A stretch of DNA of 64,000 nt from Burkholderiales bacterium (GTDB lineage: Bacteria; Pseudomonadota; Gammaproteobacteria; Burkholderiales; JAHFRG01), in assembly GCA_035543335.1 (NCBI GenBank), contig DASZZH010000006.1:1-64000 (forward strand), in the 5' to 3' direction. How positions within the stretch are numbered: the stretch's first letter is position 1; every line of letters starts with the position of its first letter. The position numbers and the translations under genes are program-made. The notes below the pieces were generated by a model. That model did not search any database. It was not told where the DNA came from and was given only the letters and a program-made list of their open reading frames with translations. Positions 7,057 to 15,584 of the stretch are shown here, in pieces.

Positions 7057-8376
7057 TTAATTCTTGAGCGGCGCCGCCCACAAATCGTGAGCATCGGAGG
7101 CGGTGATTTTGACTTTTACCAGTTCGCCAGCCACAAGTCCGCGTGAATTCTTGAGGTGAACCCGGCCGTCGATTTCCGGCGCATCGGCGGAGCTGCGCGC
7201 CACCGCGCTGCCGCCGGTGATTTCATCCACCAACACGGTCATGGTCCGTCCGATTTTGCGCTTCAAGCGCTCGGTGCTGATTTTCTCCTGCAACGCCATG
7301 AAGTGCGCTTTTCTTTCTTCCTTCACTTCTTCGGGAACATGCCCCGGCAGGGCGTTTGCCGCGGCGCCGTCCACCGGCGAATAGGCGAAGCAGCCGACGC
7401 GATCGAGCTGCGCTTCCTCGAGAAACTCCAGCAGTTGCTCGAAATCTTCTTCGGTTTCGCCGGGAAACCCGACGATGAAAGTGCTGCGTATCGTGATGTC
7501 GGGACAGACTTCGCGCCAGGAACGTATGCGCGCCAGATTGCATTCCGCTCCTGCCGGGCGTTTCATGGCTCTAAGTATGCGCGGGCTCGCGTGCTGGAAC
7601 GGCACATCCAGGTAAGGCAGGAGTTTCCCTTCCGCCATCAGCGGAATCACTTCGTCGACGTGGGGGTAAGGATAAACGTAATGCAGTCTGACCCAGGCGC
7701 CCAGCTCGCTCAAGCTGCGCGCAAGTTCGGCCAAGCAGGTTTTGAGCGGACGGCCGCGCCAGAAGCCAGTGCGGTACTTGATGTCGACGCCGTAGGCGCT
7801 GGTGTCTTGTGAAATCACCAGCAATTCCTTCACGCCTGCTTTAACCAGGTTTTCTGCTTCCTGCATGACTTCGTTGATCGGGCGGCTCACCAGATTTCCG
7901 CGCATCGAAGGAATGATGCAAAAAGTGCAACGGTGGTTGCAGCCTTCGGCAACCTTGATGTACGCGTAATGCGCGGGCGTGAGCTTGACGCCTTGCGGCG
8001 GAATCAGGCTGGTGTAAGGATCATGCGGCTGAGGCAAATGTGCGTGCACCGCGTCCATCACTGCCTGGGTCGAGTGCGGACCGGTGACCGCCAGCACTTG
8101 CGGGTGAGCCCGGCGCACCACGTCGGTTTTGGCGCCGAGGCAACCGGTGACGATGACGCGGCCATTTTCATCAAGAGCTTCGCCAATAGCGTCCAGCGAT
8201 TCTTCCACTGCGCTGTCGATAAATCCGCAGGTGTTGACTACGACGAGGTCGGCTTCCTCATAGCTCGGCGCAATCAGATAGCCTTCGGCGCGCAAACGGG
8301 TGAGGATGCGCTCCGAATCCACCAGCGCCTTGGGGCAACCCAGGGAGACAAAACCGATTTTCGGAACAGCGGTCAC
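7057..8376 (-). CDS. rimO: Ribosomal protein S12 methylthiotransferase RimO
   Basis: A 439-residue radical-SAM methylthiotransferase. The N-terminal UPF0004 domain has cysteines in [18 protein letters not shown] and GCLGAK that hold one iron-sulfur cluster. The radical-SAM motif is [17 protein letters not shown], and the C-terminal part is a TRAM domain. The SLGCPKxxVDSE opening separates RimO from MiaB. The enzyme adds a methylthio group to an aspartate of ribosomal protein S12. It is convergent with the pentapeptide gene and follows phaR on the same strand. Confidence 0.96.
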   Translation of the reverse strand: MTAVPKIGFVSLGCPKALVDSERILTRLRAEGYLIAPSYEEADLVVVNTCGFIDSAVEESLDAIGEALDENGRVIVTGCLGAKTDVVRRAHPQVLAVTGPHSTQAVMDAVHAHLPQPHDPYTSLIPPQGVKLTPAHYAYIKVAEGCNHRCTFCIIPSMRGNLVSRPINEVMQEAENLVKAGVKELLVISQDTSAYGVDIKYRTGFWRGRPLKTCLAELARSLSELGAWVRLHYVYPYPHVDEVIPLMAEGKLLPYLDVPFQHASPRILRAMKRPAGAECNLARIRSWREVCPDITIRSTFIVGFPGETEEDFEQLLEFLEEAQLDRVGCFAYSPVDGAAANALPGHVPEEVKEERKAHFMALQEKISTERLKRKIGRTMTVLVDEITGGSAVARSSADAPEIDGRVHLKNSRGLVAGELVKVKITASDAHDLWAAPLKN

Positions 8377-8406
8377 GCGGCGGCCAGGGAAGTAAAGATC
8401 ATTTGC

Positions 8407-8997
8407 TTATTTTTTGTCTTCTTCCTTATTCGGGCCGGCGGCGGGTGGTTCTTGTGGAGTAACACCGAAATTGGGAAAGGTGAAATTGCCGAAGATGTTG
8501 CGCGTCTGTTTTTGCAGCTGGCTCTGCATGTCGAGGAACATTTTGGCGCTTTGCTCAAGGTAGCTCGTCATCAGGCCCTGGATCGCCGGGCCTTGGAATT
8601 TCAGGAACTGCGCCCAGGTTTCCGCGTTCAGCATGGGGTTGTCGCCGTACATGGCGTGTGATTGATCCTGCAAGCGCTGCTGCATTTCGATGAAGGTCTG
8701 GATGTTTTTCTCCAAATAAACTCCCATCATGCCCTGCATGGCGTGGCCGTAAAAGCGGATGATTTTCGACAGCATGTCGGAAGAAAACATTGGCATGCCG
8801 CCGCTTTCCTCCTCAAGGATGATTTGCAGCATGATGCTGCGCGTGAGGTCTTCATTGGTTTTGGCGTCCACCACTCGGAAATCGACATGATCCAGCACCA
8901 ATTGCTTTACGTCGGCGACCGTGATGTAGCTGCTGCTGGTCGTGTCGTAAAGACGGCGGTTCGGGTACTTCTTGATGACTCTGGCGGTGTCGTTCAT
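8407..8997 (-). CDS. phaR: Polyhydroxyalkanoate synthesis repressor PhaR
   Basis: A 196-residue protein beginning with the conserved DNA-binding region VIKKYPNRRLYDTTSSSYIT, then a PHB-accumulation regulatory domain rich in Met and Gln that senses the PHA granule. PhaR represses phasin genes and is titrated off DNA by nascent PHA. An AAAGGAG ribosome site precedes the ATG. It is divergent from phaP, and the shared intergenic region carries a strong promoter flanked by GTTGC/GCAAC palindromes likely to be its operators. Confidence 0.95.
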   Translation of the reverse strand: MNDTARVIKKYPNRRLYDTTSSSYITVADVKQLVLDHVDFRVVDAKTNEDLTRSIMLQIILEEESGGMPMFSSDMLSKIIRFYGHAMQGMMGVYLEKNIQTFIEMQQRLQDQSHAMYGDNPMLNAETWAQFLKFQGPAIQGLMTSYLEQSAKMFLDMQSQLQKQTRNIFGNFTFPNFGVTPQEPPAAGPNKEEDKK

Positions 8998-9120
8998 GCT
9001 GCACGCTCCTTTATCAGGCCTTGCCGCGACTGTCTAGGTTTATGTTCGTTGCGGCAAATACGGACTTAATTATAACCTCATGATTTGGGAATGAAAAATA
9101 TGAAAGCCGCAAACTTTGAT

Positions 9121-9195
9121 ATTGCGTTGCACAATAAATGATTGACAAAGCTAAACATGGCCTCTAGAATAGCATTGTTGCGGTGCAACATAAAG
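9121..9195 (+). promoter_or_regulatory. phaP promoter with probable PhaR operators
   Basis: The -35 box TTGACA (9142-9147) and -10 box TAGAAT (9165-9170) are separated by 17 bases, close to the ideal sigma-70 promoter. It is flanked by two TTGC...GCA(A) sequences: TTGCGTTGCACAA upstream (about 9122-9134), and the perfect palindrome GTTGC-GGT-GCAAC just downstream of the -10. PhaR is known to bind TGC-rich palindromes of this kind at phasin promoters, so the arrangement fits repression when no PHA is present. Binding is inferred. Confidence 0.7.
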
Positions 9196-9232
9196 CCCTT
9201 GCCGATTATCAAATTTTGTAAAGGATTTCCCC

Positions 9233-9772
9233 ATGTTTAACGAGCAATTCCCCGAGCTCAACAAGAACACCCTGGAAAACACGCTGCGTTTTGCCAAGAT
9301 CACCATGGAAAGCGCGGAACGCCTGGTCAAGCTGCAGCTTGAAACCGCCAAACAGGCGATTGAAGAGAATGCCAAGAACGCGAAAGCCTTGAGCGAAGTA
9401 AAAGACTTGCAGGAAGTGGTAGCTTTACGCACGAAACTCGCCGAAGCGGGTGTCGAGAAGGCGCTGGATTATTCGCGCAGCGTGTACGAAGTCGCGGCGC
9501 AGGCGCAAACCGAGCTAGCCAAGCTGTTTGAAGAAAGCCTGTCTGCTTACACCAAGGATTTGGTGGGCGCCATTGAAAAAACCAGCAAGAACGCCCCCGG
9601 TTCCGAAATGGCGGTGGCGGCTCTGAAATCCACCATGGCCGCCACGCAGGCCGCCGTGGACAGCATGACCAAGGCCGCGAAACAGGTGGTGGAACTTGCC
9701 GACGCCGGCGTCAAGGCCGCGCACTCGGCGACCTCCAGCGCGGTAAAAGACGGCTCCAAGAAGAACCATTAA
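9233..9772 (+). CDS. phaP: Phasin, PHA granule-associated protein
   Basis: A 179-residue, almost entirely helical, alanine- and lysine-rich protein with the phasin-family core (from ENTLRFAKITMESAERLVKL to the Ala-rich tail). It coats PHA granules and controls their number and size. The start has an AAGGA site a few bases upstream. Transcription from the strong promoter at 9142-9170 and termination at 9836-9863 make it a single-gene unit, divergent from its repressor phaR. Confidence 0.93.
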   Translation: MFNEQFPELNKNTLENTLRFAKITMESAERLVKLQLETAKQAIEENAKNAKALSEVKDLQEVVALRTKLAEAGVEKALDYSRSVYEVAAQAQTELAKLFEESLSAYTKDLVGAIEKTSKNAPGSEMAVAALKSTMAATQAAVDSMTKAAKQVVELADAGVKAAHSATSSAVKDGSKKNH

Positions 9773-9835
9773 GAAGAGCCGCTGACACAGAATCCTCCTC
9801 CTTTATCCTAAGGTTTTCCTTATTATAAAGGTTAG

Positions 9836-9863
9836 CCCCGCCAAAACCTGGCGGGGTTTTTTT
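9836..9863 (+). terminator. Rho-independent terminator of phaP
   Basis: A seven-base-pair stem CCCCGCC/GGCGGGG with an AAAACCT loop is followed by seven T. It lies about 60 bases after phaP and reaches the stop of the convergent phaB. The T run is only on the plus side, so it serves phaP. Confidence 0.9.
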
Positions 9864-10608
9864 AGTACATGTGCTGGCCGCCGTTGATGGAGATGTTGGC
9901 ACCAGTCACAAATGCCGCTTCGTCCGAAGCAAGATAAATAATCAACCCGGCGACTTCCTCCGGCTTGCCTAATCTTCCGACCGGTATCTGCGGCAGGATT
10001 TTGCTGTCCAGGACTTCTTTGGGTATCGCCATCACCATCTTGGTGCCGATGTAGCCGGGGGAAATAGTATTGATGGTGACGCCTTTTTTCGCCACTTCCT
10101 GCGCCAGCGCCTTGGTGAAGCCATGCATGCCGGCTTTCGCTGCGGCGTAGTTGGTTTGCCCGAACGCGCCTTTCTGGCCGTTGACCGATGAGACGTTGAT
10201 GACGCGTCCCCAGCCGCGTTCCACCATCCCGTCCAGCACCTGCTTGGTCATATTGAACACGCTGTCCAGATTGGTTTTGATTACGACATCCCAATCCGCC
10301 TTAGCCATTTTTTTAAATGTCATGTCACGGGTGATGCCGGCGTTGTTGACCAGCACGTCGATGGGGCCGACATCCTTTTCCACTTTCGCAACCATCCTGG
10401 CGCAGGAATCGAAATCGCTGACATCCACCTGCGCGGTATAGAACTCGTAATCCCGCGATTTCATTTCCTCCGCCCATTGTTTGACCTTGGAGTTGTTCGA
10501 TGAATAAGTGGCGACAACCCGATAGCCTTGATCGGCCATTTTGGTGCAAATCGATTCGCCCAGCCCGCCCATGCCGCCGGTGACCAGGACTATTCTTTGT
10601 TTTGCCAT
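9862..10608 (-). CDS. phaB: Acetoacetyl-CoA reductase (PHA pathway)
   Basis: A 248-residue short-chain dehydrogenase. The NADPH-binding glycine motif is TGGMGGLGESI (about 10-20). NNAG is present, the catalytic Ser is in NVSSVNG, and the catalytic pair is in YAAAKAG. It reduces acetoacetyl-CoA to (R)-3-hydroxybutyryl-CoA, the monomer for PHB. It lies 44 bases downstream of phaC on the same strand, so phaC-phaB are likely one operon. Confidence 0.95.
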   Translation of the reverse strand: MAKQRIVLVTGGMGGLGESICTKMADQGYRVVATYSSNNSKVKQWAEEMKSRDYEFYTAQVDVSDFDSCARMVAKVEKDVGPIDVLVNNAGITRDMTFKKMAKADWDVVIKTNLDSVFNMTKQVLDGMVERGWGRVINVSSVNGQKGAFGQTNYAAAKAGMHGFTKALAQEVAKKGVTINTISPGYIGTKMVMAIPKEVLDSKILPQIPVGRLGKPEEVAGLIIYLASDEAAFVTGANISINGGQHMY

Positions 10609-10652
10609 ATTGTTTCCCCCGGGTAAATAATGTCGTTATACAAAGATTCGGG

Positions 10653-12446
10653 TCATCCTGCTTCCTGCTTGAAGTCGTTTCTCGCACAACATTCCGTGAC
10701 ATAGCGCCCCGGCGCCGCCTCGATTTCGCGATGGCTTTTGTTGCCCGGTTTGGTGCGCGCCGGAATTTCCTTGCCGCGCTTTTGCGCAAGCCATGCGCTC
10801 CAGTGCGGCCACCAGCTGCCTGGGTGGGATTGCGTAGCGGCGAGCCACGCTTCCGCGTCCGTATCGAGAGCGCCGCCGCTATAAAAGCTGCGCTTGCTTT
10901 TCGCCGGGGGATTGACCACGCCGGCGATATGCCCGCTGGCGGTGAGCACAAACTCGATTCGGCCTTTGAGCAGCGAGGCGCTGGCGTAAGCGGATTTCCA
11001 CGGCACGATGTGATCTTCACGCGCCGCCAGCATATAAGTCGGCAGATTGATTTTGGTTAGATCTACCGGCACGCCGCACATGGCGAGTTTGCCGGGTATT
11101 TTCAGACTGTTTTCCAGATACATGTTCCGCACGTAGTAAATGTACATCGGGCCCGGCAGGTTGGTGCCGTCGCAATTCCAGTAAAGAAGGTCAAAGGCAT
11201 CGGGAGTTTTGCCCTTGAGGTAATTGTTTACCACATAGAACCACACCAGCTCGTTGGCGCGCAGGCTGGCGAAAGCCAGCGCCAGTTCACGCCCCGGAAT
11301 AATTCCACCGCGACCGAGGCCAGCTTCGCGTTTCTGCACATAGGCTTCGTCCACATAAGCGCTGATTTCTCCGGTGTCGGAGAAATCCAGCATGGTGGCG
11401 AGTAGCGTGAGGCTGTTAACCGCATTGCGCCGTTTGGCGCGCAGCGCCGCCAGCGCGCAGGCGAGCAGGGTACCGCCGACACAGAAGCCCAGCGTGTTGA
11501 GTTTTTTGACTCCGGCAATGGCGAGCGCGACGTCAATTGCCTGAATTACACCGAGTTCGAGGTAATCGTCCCAAGTCAGATGCCCAAGTTCATGCGGAAT
11601 ATTGCGCCAGGAAACGATGAACACCGTGTTGCCTTGCTCCAGGCAATGGCGCACGAAAGAGTTTTCCGGCTGCAGGTCAAGGACATAATACTTGTTGATG
11701 CAGGGCGGAATGATGAGTAGCGGCAGCTCCCCCACGGTTTCGGTGAGCGGCTTATACTGGATAAGCTGAATCAGCTCGTTTTCAAATACCACCGCGCCGG
11801 ACGTCGTGGCCAGATTCCTGCCGACTTCGAAGGCCGACTCGTCGGTCATCGAGATATGGCCTTTTTCCAGATCCTCTATGAGGTTTTTCAAGCCCTGGCT
11901 GATAGTCGCGCCGTTGCTCTCCGCCGCGAGTTTCAGCACTTCCGGATTGGTCGCCGGAAAATTGGTGGGCGACAGGGCGTCAATGTACTGCCTGGTGAAA
12001 AAGCGCAGTTTTTTCTTGGCCTCTGGATCGACCCGCGCGGCTTCCACTATTTCTAACAGCCACTGCGAAGAGAGCAGGTAGTACTGCTTGAGATAATCGA
12101 AAAGCGGCAGGGCGCTCCATTCGGCAGATTGGAAGCGGCGGTCGCCTTTTTCGGGCGCCACCACCGGCGGGCAGGTTTCGCCCGGTTTGCGTTCCAGCAT
12201 TTTCATCCACAAATCAACCTGCTTCTGGTAGAAGCGGTTGTGGATGCCCATCAGGCGCTGCGTGTCCTGCGCCGCGCTGGCGGTGAGCAGCTGAAAAATT
12301 TCGCCCACCGAGTCGAGATTGCGCTGGCTCGAAAGATTTTTAAGCAAGTCTTGCAGGAGTTTCCGGCTCGCCTCGTTGTCGGGCGGTAGAGACTGCGATT
12401 CCGGTTGCGAGCTCATGGGGGAGAATAGGAAGATATTTTTAAACAT
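10653..12446 (-). CDS. phaC: Class I poly(3-hydroxyalkanoate) synthase
   Basis: A 597-residue polymerase of typical class I length. The N-terminal PhaC domain is followed by an alpha/beta-hydrolase fold. The lipase-like box GFCVGGT holds the nucleophile cysteine, AAREDHIVPWKSA the aspartate and TASGHIAGVVNPP the histidine. It polymerises hydroxyacyl-CoA into the storage polyester at the granule surface. The start at 12446 (MFKNIFLF) has a weak GAAGAG site; ATG 12416 is an alternative. It heads the phaC-phaB operon. Confidence 0.96.
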   Translation of the reverse strand: MFKNIFLFSPMSSQPESQSLPPDNEASRKLLQDLLKNLSSQRNLDSVGEIFQLLTASAAQDTQRLMGIHNRFYQKQVDLWMKMLERKPGETCPPVVAPEKGDRRFQSAEWSALPLFDYLKQYYLLSSQWLLEIVEAARVDPEAKKKLRFFTRQYIDALSPTNFPATNPEVLKLAAESNGATISQGLKNLIEDLEKGHISMTDESAFEVGRNLATTSGAVVFENELIQLIQYKPLTETVGELPLLIIPPCINKYYVLDLQPENSFVRHCLEQGNTVFIVSWRNIPHELGHLTWDDYLELGVIQAIDVALAIAGVKKLNTLGFCVGGTLLACALAALRAKRRNAVNSLTLLATMLDFSDTGEISAYVDEAYVQKREAGLGRGGIIPGRELALAFASLRANELVWFYVVNNYLKGKTPDAFDLLYWNCDGTNLPGPMYIYYVRNMYLENSLKIPGKLAMCGVPVDLTKINLPTYMLAAREDHIVPWKSAYASASLLKGRIEFVLTASGHIAGVVNPPAKSKRSFYSGGALDTDAEAWLAATQSHPGSWWPHWSAWLAQKRGKEIPARTKPGNKSHREIEAAPGRYVTECCARNDFKQEAG

Positions 12447-12549
12447 TACTTTGCTCTTCGAGGCGGCGCCCTGTCAAGCGAAGCGGGGTGATTGAGAGCG
12501 ACTGCGCTGGCGTGGGATACTGGTGCGGATTAAGCGGAGAGGTCTGCTC

Positions 12550-12774
12550 ATGTACATCGTGGCGATTGCCTGGCTTTATGTGGCAGGCATCATGGCATTC
12601 ACCGAGACGAGCGTGGTGGCGGGCTTGCTTACTTTTGTTTTTTATGGCCTCGCGCCGCTTGCGCTTTTGTTGTGGCTGATCGGCACGCCGCAGCGCAAGC
12701 GCAATAAGCTACGCCAGATGGCCGGAGAGGCTGCGCGTGAGCCAGATGGAGCCGATGCCCAGCGTGATGAGTAG
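12550..12774 (+). CDS. Small inner-membrane protein
   Basis: A 74-residue protein with two hydrophobic helices (IVAIAWLYVAGIMAF and VAGLLTFVFYGLAPLALLLWLIG) and a basic, charged C-terminal tail (PQRKRNKLRQ). A GGAGAGG ribosome site precedes the ATG. Its 3' end overlaps the last 66 bases of the convergent ZIP transporter gene. Small proteins of this layout are common in betaproteobacteria but unnamed. No function can be assigned. Confidence 0.7.
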   Translation: MYIVAIAWLYVAGIMAFTETSVVAGLLTFVFYGLAPLALLLWLIGTPQRKRNKLRQMAGEAAREPDGADAQRDE

Positions 12775-13485
12775 CACCTGCTGTAGCGTGGCATGCAGTT
12801 CCGGACGCCGGTGCAGCCCCGGAATCAAATCCGCGACCGCGACATAGAGCATGCTTGCCACCGCCAGGCCCAGGATCGGCGGCACCATCTGCTGCATGGT
12901 ATGCAAAGTGAAATAAGCCAGCAGGCCGCCCGCCAGGGTCGCGGTGCCGGAGAGCAGATTGAACACCAGCGCTTGTTTCCGCGTGTACCCCGAGTGCAGC
13001 AGAATCAGAAAATCGCCGATTTGCTGCGGGATTTCGTGCGCGATGATGGCGAGCGAGGTGACGATGCCGAGCCGCACGTCGGCGAGAAAAGCGGCCGCAA
13101 TCAGAACGCCGTCGACGAAATTGTGGAAGGTGTTGCCGATCATGATCATCATGCCGCTGCGGCCGCGATCGTGCCGGGGATCGTCGCCGCCGTGCGCTTC
13201 GCATTCGTCCTGGTGGCAATGGCGCCAAAGCACCAGCTTTTCCAGCACGAAGAACAGCAGGATGCCGAACAGAATGGTGGCGGTCAGGTGCTCCACATTG
13301 CGGGAGAGCTCGAAGGCATGCGGCAGGATTTCCAGGAATACCGCGCCGAGCAGCGCGCCGATGGCATAGCTCACCAGCATCGGCAGCCACGCGGCACGGG
13401 CGTTCAGGGCGAACCCCGCCGCGCACAGCACGCTCAACATGCCGCCGGCAAGACTTGCGCAGACTATCCAGGCCAGGATGGACAT
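12709..13485 (-). CDS. ZIP-family divalent metal transporter
   Basis: A protein of about 258 residues with eight predicted helices. The metal-binding ZIP motifs are HNFVDGVLIA in helix IV and HEIPQQIGD in helix V. A His/Asp-rich cytoplasmic loop (HCHQDECEAHGGDD) precedes them, as in zinc or iron ZIPs. It imports divalent metal ions into the cytoplasm. The start at 13485 (MSILAW) puts the first helix at the N-terminus; ATG 13539 would overlap pgeF by 26 bases. Neither start has a strong ribosome site. Confidence 0.9.
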   Translation of the reverse strand: MSILAWIVCASLAGGMLSVLCAAGFALNARAAWLPMLVSYAIGALLGAVFLEILPHAFELSRNVEHLTATILFGILLFFVLEKLVLWRHCHQDECEAHGGDDPRHDRGRSGMMIMIGNTFHNFVDGVLIAAAFLADVRLGIVTSLAIIAHEIPQQIGDFLILLHSGYTRKQALVFNLLSGTATLAGGLLAYFTLHTMQQMVPPILGLAVASMLYVAVADLIPGLHRRPELHATLQQVLLITLGIGSIWLTRSLSGHLA

Positions 13486-13513
13486 TGGTGGAAAAAGAAA
13501 ATTGATTTTGTAA

Positions 13514-14284
13514 TTATACCTGCTGCGAGCTAAGTTCATCCGGTTTCGTGTCCAGCCAGATGAGCGAAGCCATGCGTCCGGTGTGGCCGTCGCGGCGATG
13601 CGAGTAGAAGCGGGCTTTGTCGGTGTGGGTGCAATAATCGCCGCTGCTGATTTTTTTCACGCCGAGACGGTTTAAGCGTTGCCGCGCGAGAGAATAAAGA
13701 TTCGCCAGCCATTTACCGGAGGCGCAGGGGGCGAAAGCCTGTTCCGCCCCGGCGTCGCCGCGCAGGAACGCATCACGCACATCGGCGCCGACTTCATAGG
13801 CATGAGGGCCGATGGCCGGCCCCAGATAAGCGAGCAGGGAAGCGGGCGGTGCCTGCATGGCTCTGATCGTTTGTTCTATCACGCCGGCCACCAGCCCGCG
13901 CCAGCCGCAGTGCGCCGCCGCGATCACCGTGCCCTGTTCATCGCAGAGCAACAGCGGCAGGCAGTCGGCGCTCAATATGGCGCAGACCGTGCCGGATTGC
14001 CGGGCCACCGCGGCGTCGCCTTCTTCGCCCGCAGCACTCACATCGGCGTCCAGCACCCTGGTGCCATGCACCTGCTTCAGCCATTTGGGTTCCGACGGCA
14101 AATGAGCGCGCAGCAATTTACGGTTATGCAAAACCGCGGAAGGCTCATCGCCCACATTCCCGCCGAGGTTGAATTGGGCATACGGTCCGGAACTCGCGCC
14201 GTTTTTACCGCGGGTGGTGATGAGCGCACGCACCTGAGCGGGAGCGGGCCATTGCGGGATGATCCACTCTGCCGGTGCGCGCAC
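13514..14284 (-). CDS. pgeF: Peptidoglycan editing factor PgeF (purine nucleoside phosphorylase/laccase-like)
   Basis: A 256-residue Cu-oxidase_4 (YfiH) family protein. The metal-binding residues are in KQVHG, SADCLPLLL and AAHCGWRGLVAGV. Members cleave purine nucleosides and, in E. coli, remove misincorporated amino acids from peptidoglycan precursors. I chose GTG 14284 because AAGGAG lies seven bases upstream and the protein then begins VRAPAEWIIPQW, as homologues do. A longer frame from 14380 has no support. It follows rluD, the usual neighbour. Confidence 0.9.
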   Translation of the reverse strand: MRAPAEWIIPQWPAPAQVRALITTRGKNGASSGPYAQFNLGGNVGDEPSAVLHNRKLLRAHLPSEPKWLKQVHGTRVLDADVSAAGEEGDAAVARQSGTVCAILSADCLPLLLCDEQGTVIAAAHCGWRGLVAGVIEQTIRAMQAPPASLLAYLGPAIGPHAYEVGADVRDAFLRGDAGAEQAFAPCASGKWLANLYSLARQRLNRLGVKKISSGDYCTHTDKARFYSHRRDGHTGRMASLIWLDTKPDELSSQQV

Positions 14285-14340
14285 GCTGTTCGCTCCTTGA
14301 TTCGCGGGGACAGGAAAGACCAGCAAGTTTTTGCCGTGGT

Positions 14341-14562
14341 TTATTGGGAAGCCGTGCCTGCGCGCACAGCGTTTTCCCAATCGAAGTCAACGTTTTCGCA
14401 GCGCAGATTTACGGCGTGAAACTCGGAAAAACGGCAGGTTTCAAGGCGGTAAACCAGTTCGGCCGGCATGGCTTGCCGCAAGCTTCCATACGACCGGTGA
14501 TTTGACGAGAGCGCGCTCGCGAACAGTGCCAGAACGCACAATACGCCAAACACAAAAATCAC
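14341..14562 (-). CDS. Possible small membrane-anchored protein between rluD and pgeF
   Basis: A 73-codon reading from GTG 14562 begins VIFVFGVLCVLALFASAL, a good single membrane anchor, followed by a soluble tail containing LVYRLETCRFSEFHAVNLRC. It fills most of the roughly 350-base gap between rluD and pgeF and runs in the same direction. Support is weak: the start has no close ribosome site (GGAGG is 16 bases away) and I recognise no family. The alternative is non-coding spacer. Confidence 0.3.
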   Translation of the reverse strand: MIFVFGVLCVLALFASALSSNHRSYGSLRQAMPAELVYRLETCRFSEFHAVNLRCENVDFDWENAVRAGTASQ

Positions 14563-14635
14563 TGCTCTGGCCGTGCTTCCTCCCGGTCTTCGGGTTTGCC
14601 CGTTTGGTGAGTATAGGACAAGAACATCCGGGTTC

Positions 14636-15577
14636 TCAGTTTCGGCCGCGCAGAGATTCAAGCAATTGTCGCATATCGGCCGGCAACCCGGCTTTCCAGC
14701 CCATGGTTTTTCCGCTTCGAGGGTGGAGGAGGGCGAGATGGTGCGCATGCAGCGCTTGGCGGGCGAATGCGGGTGTCTTCTTTTTCGCGGAATAAACCGG
14801 GTCGCCGACCAGCGGGTGGCCGATCGATTGCAGGTGCACGCGGATCTGGTGCGTACGCCCGGTTTCCAACCGGCAGCGCAGCAGGGTGCAATGGGCAAAG
14901 CGTTCCATCACCTCGTAATAAGTCAATGCAGGTTTGCCGCGCGCAACCACCGCCATCCTGGTGCGGGCAAAGGGATGGCGGCCAATCGGCGCTTCGACTT
15001 GGCCGCCGCGCGCCACCTTGCCCTGCACCAGCGCCAGATATTCGCGCTTCACGCTGCGCGCCTGCAATTGCTGCACCAGATTGGTTAGCGCCTCGAGGGT
15101 TTTCGCGACAACCAGAAGACCGCTGGTGTCCTTGTCCAACCTGTGCACAATCCCGGCGCGCGGGATTTCGGCAAGCCCGGGTGAGTGCTTGAGCAGCGCA
15201 TTGAGCAACGTTCCCCGCCAGTTGCCGCTGCCCGGATGAACCACCAGCCCCGGCGGTTTGTTGATGATCAACAGGGATTCATCTTCATGGACGATGTCGA
15301 GCGGGATATCCTCCGGTAAATGCGCCGGCGTTTCGGCGGAAGGCGCGGCGGCGACACGGATTTTTTCTCCGCCCCCCACCTTGCGCTTGGCGACAGCGGG
15401 AGCGCCGTTTTGCCACACCCGTTTTTCGCGTATCCAGGTTTGCAGCCGGTTGCGGGAAAATTCAGGCAATAAACGCTGCAAGGCCTGGTCCAGGCGCAAG
15501 CCGGCGCAATCCGGCGGGATCACCAGTTCAATGTGAGGCGCTGCCTTTGGGTTATAATCGCGCAAAGGTTTTTCCAT
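14636..15577 (-). CDS. rluD: 23S rRNA pseudouridine synthase RluD
   Basis: A 313-residue RluA-family enzyme. The S4 RNA-binding domain is at residues about 15-75 (GLRLDQALQRLLPEFSRNRL). The catalytic motif AGIVHRLDKDTSGLLVVAK contains the essential Asp, and the later motif is TGRTHQIRVHL. It makes pseudouridines in helix 69 of 23S rRNA. The start MEKPLRDY at 15577 overlaps the divergent bamD start region, so each promoter must lie inside the other gene or in the few bases between. RluD, BamD and PgeF are commonly linked. Confidence 0.95.
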   Translation of the reverse strand: MEKPLRDYNPKAAPHIELVIPPDCAGLRLDQALQRLLPEFSRNRLQTWIREKRVWQNGAPAVAKRKVGGGEKIRVAAAPSAETPAHLPEDIPLDIVHEDESLLIINKPPGLVVHPGSGNWRGTLLNALLKHSPGLAEIPRAGIVHRLDKDTSGLLVVAKTLEALTNLVQQLQARSVKREYLALVQGKVARGGQVEAPIGRHPFARTRMAVVARGKPALTYYEVMERFAHCTLLRCRLETGRTHQIRVHLQSIGHPLVGDPVYSAKKKTPAFARQALHAHHLALLHPRSGKTMGWKAGLPADMRQLLESLRGRN

Positions 15578-15584
15578 GCCGGTC

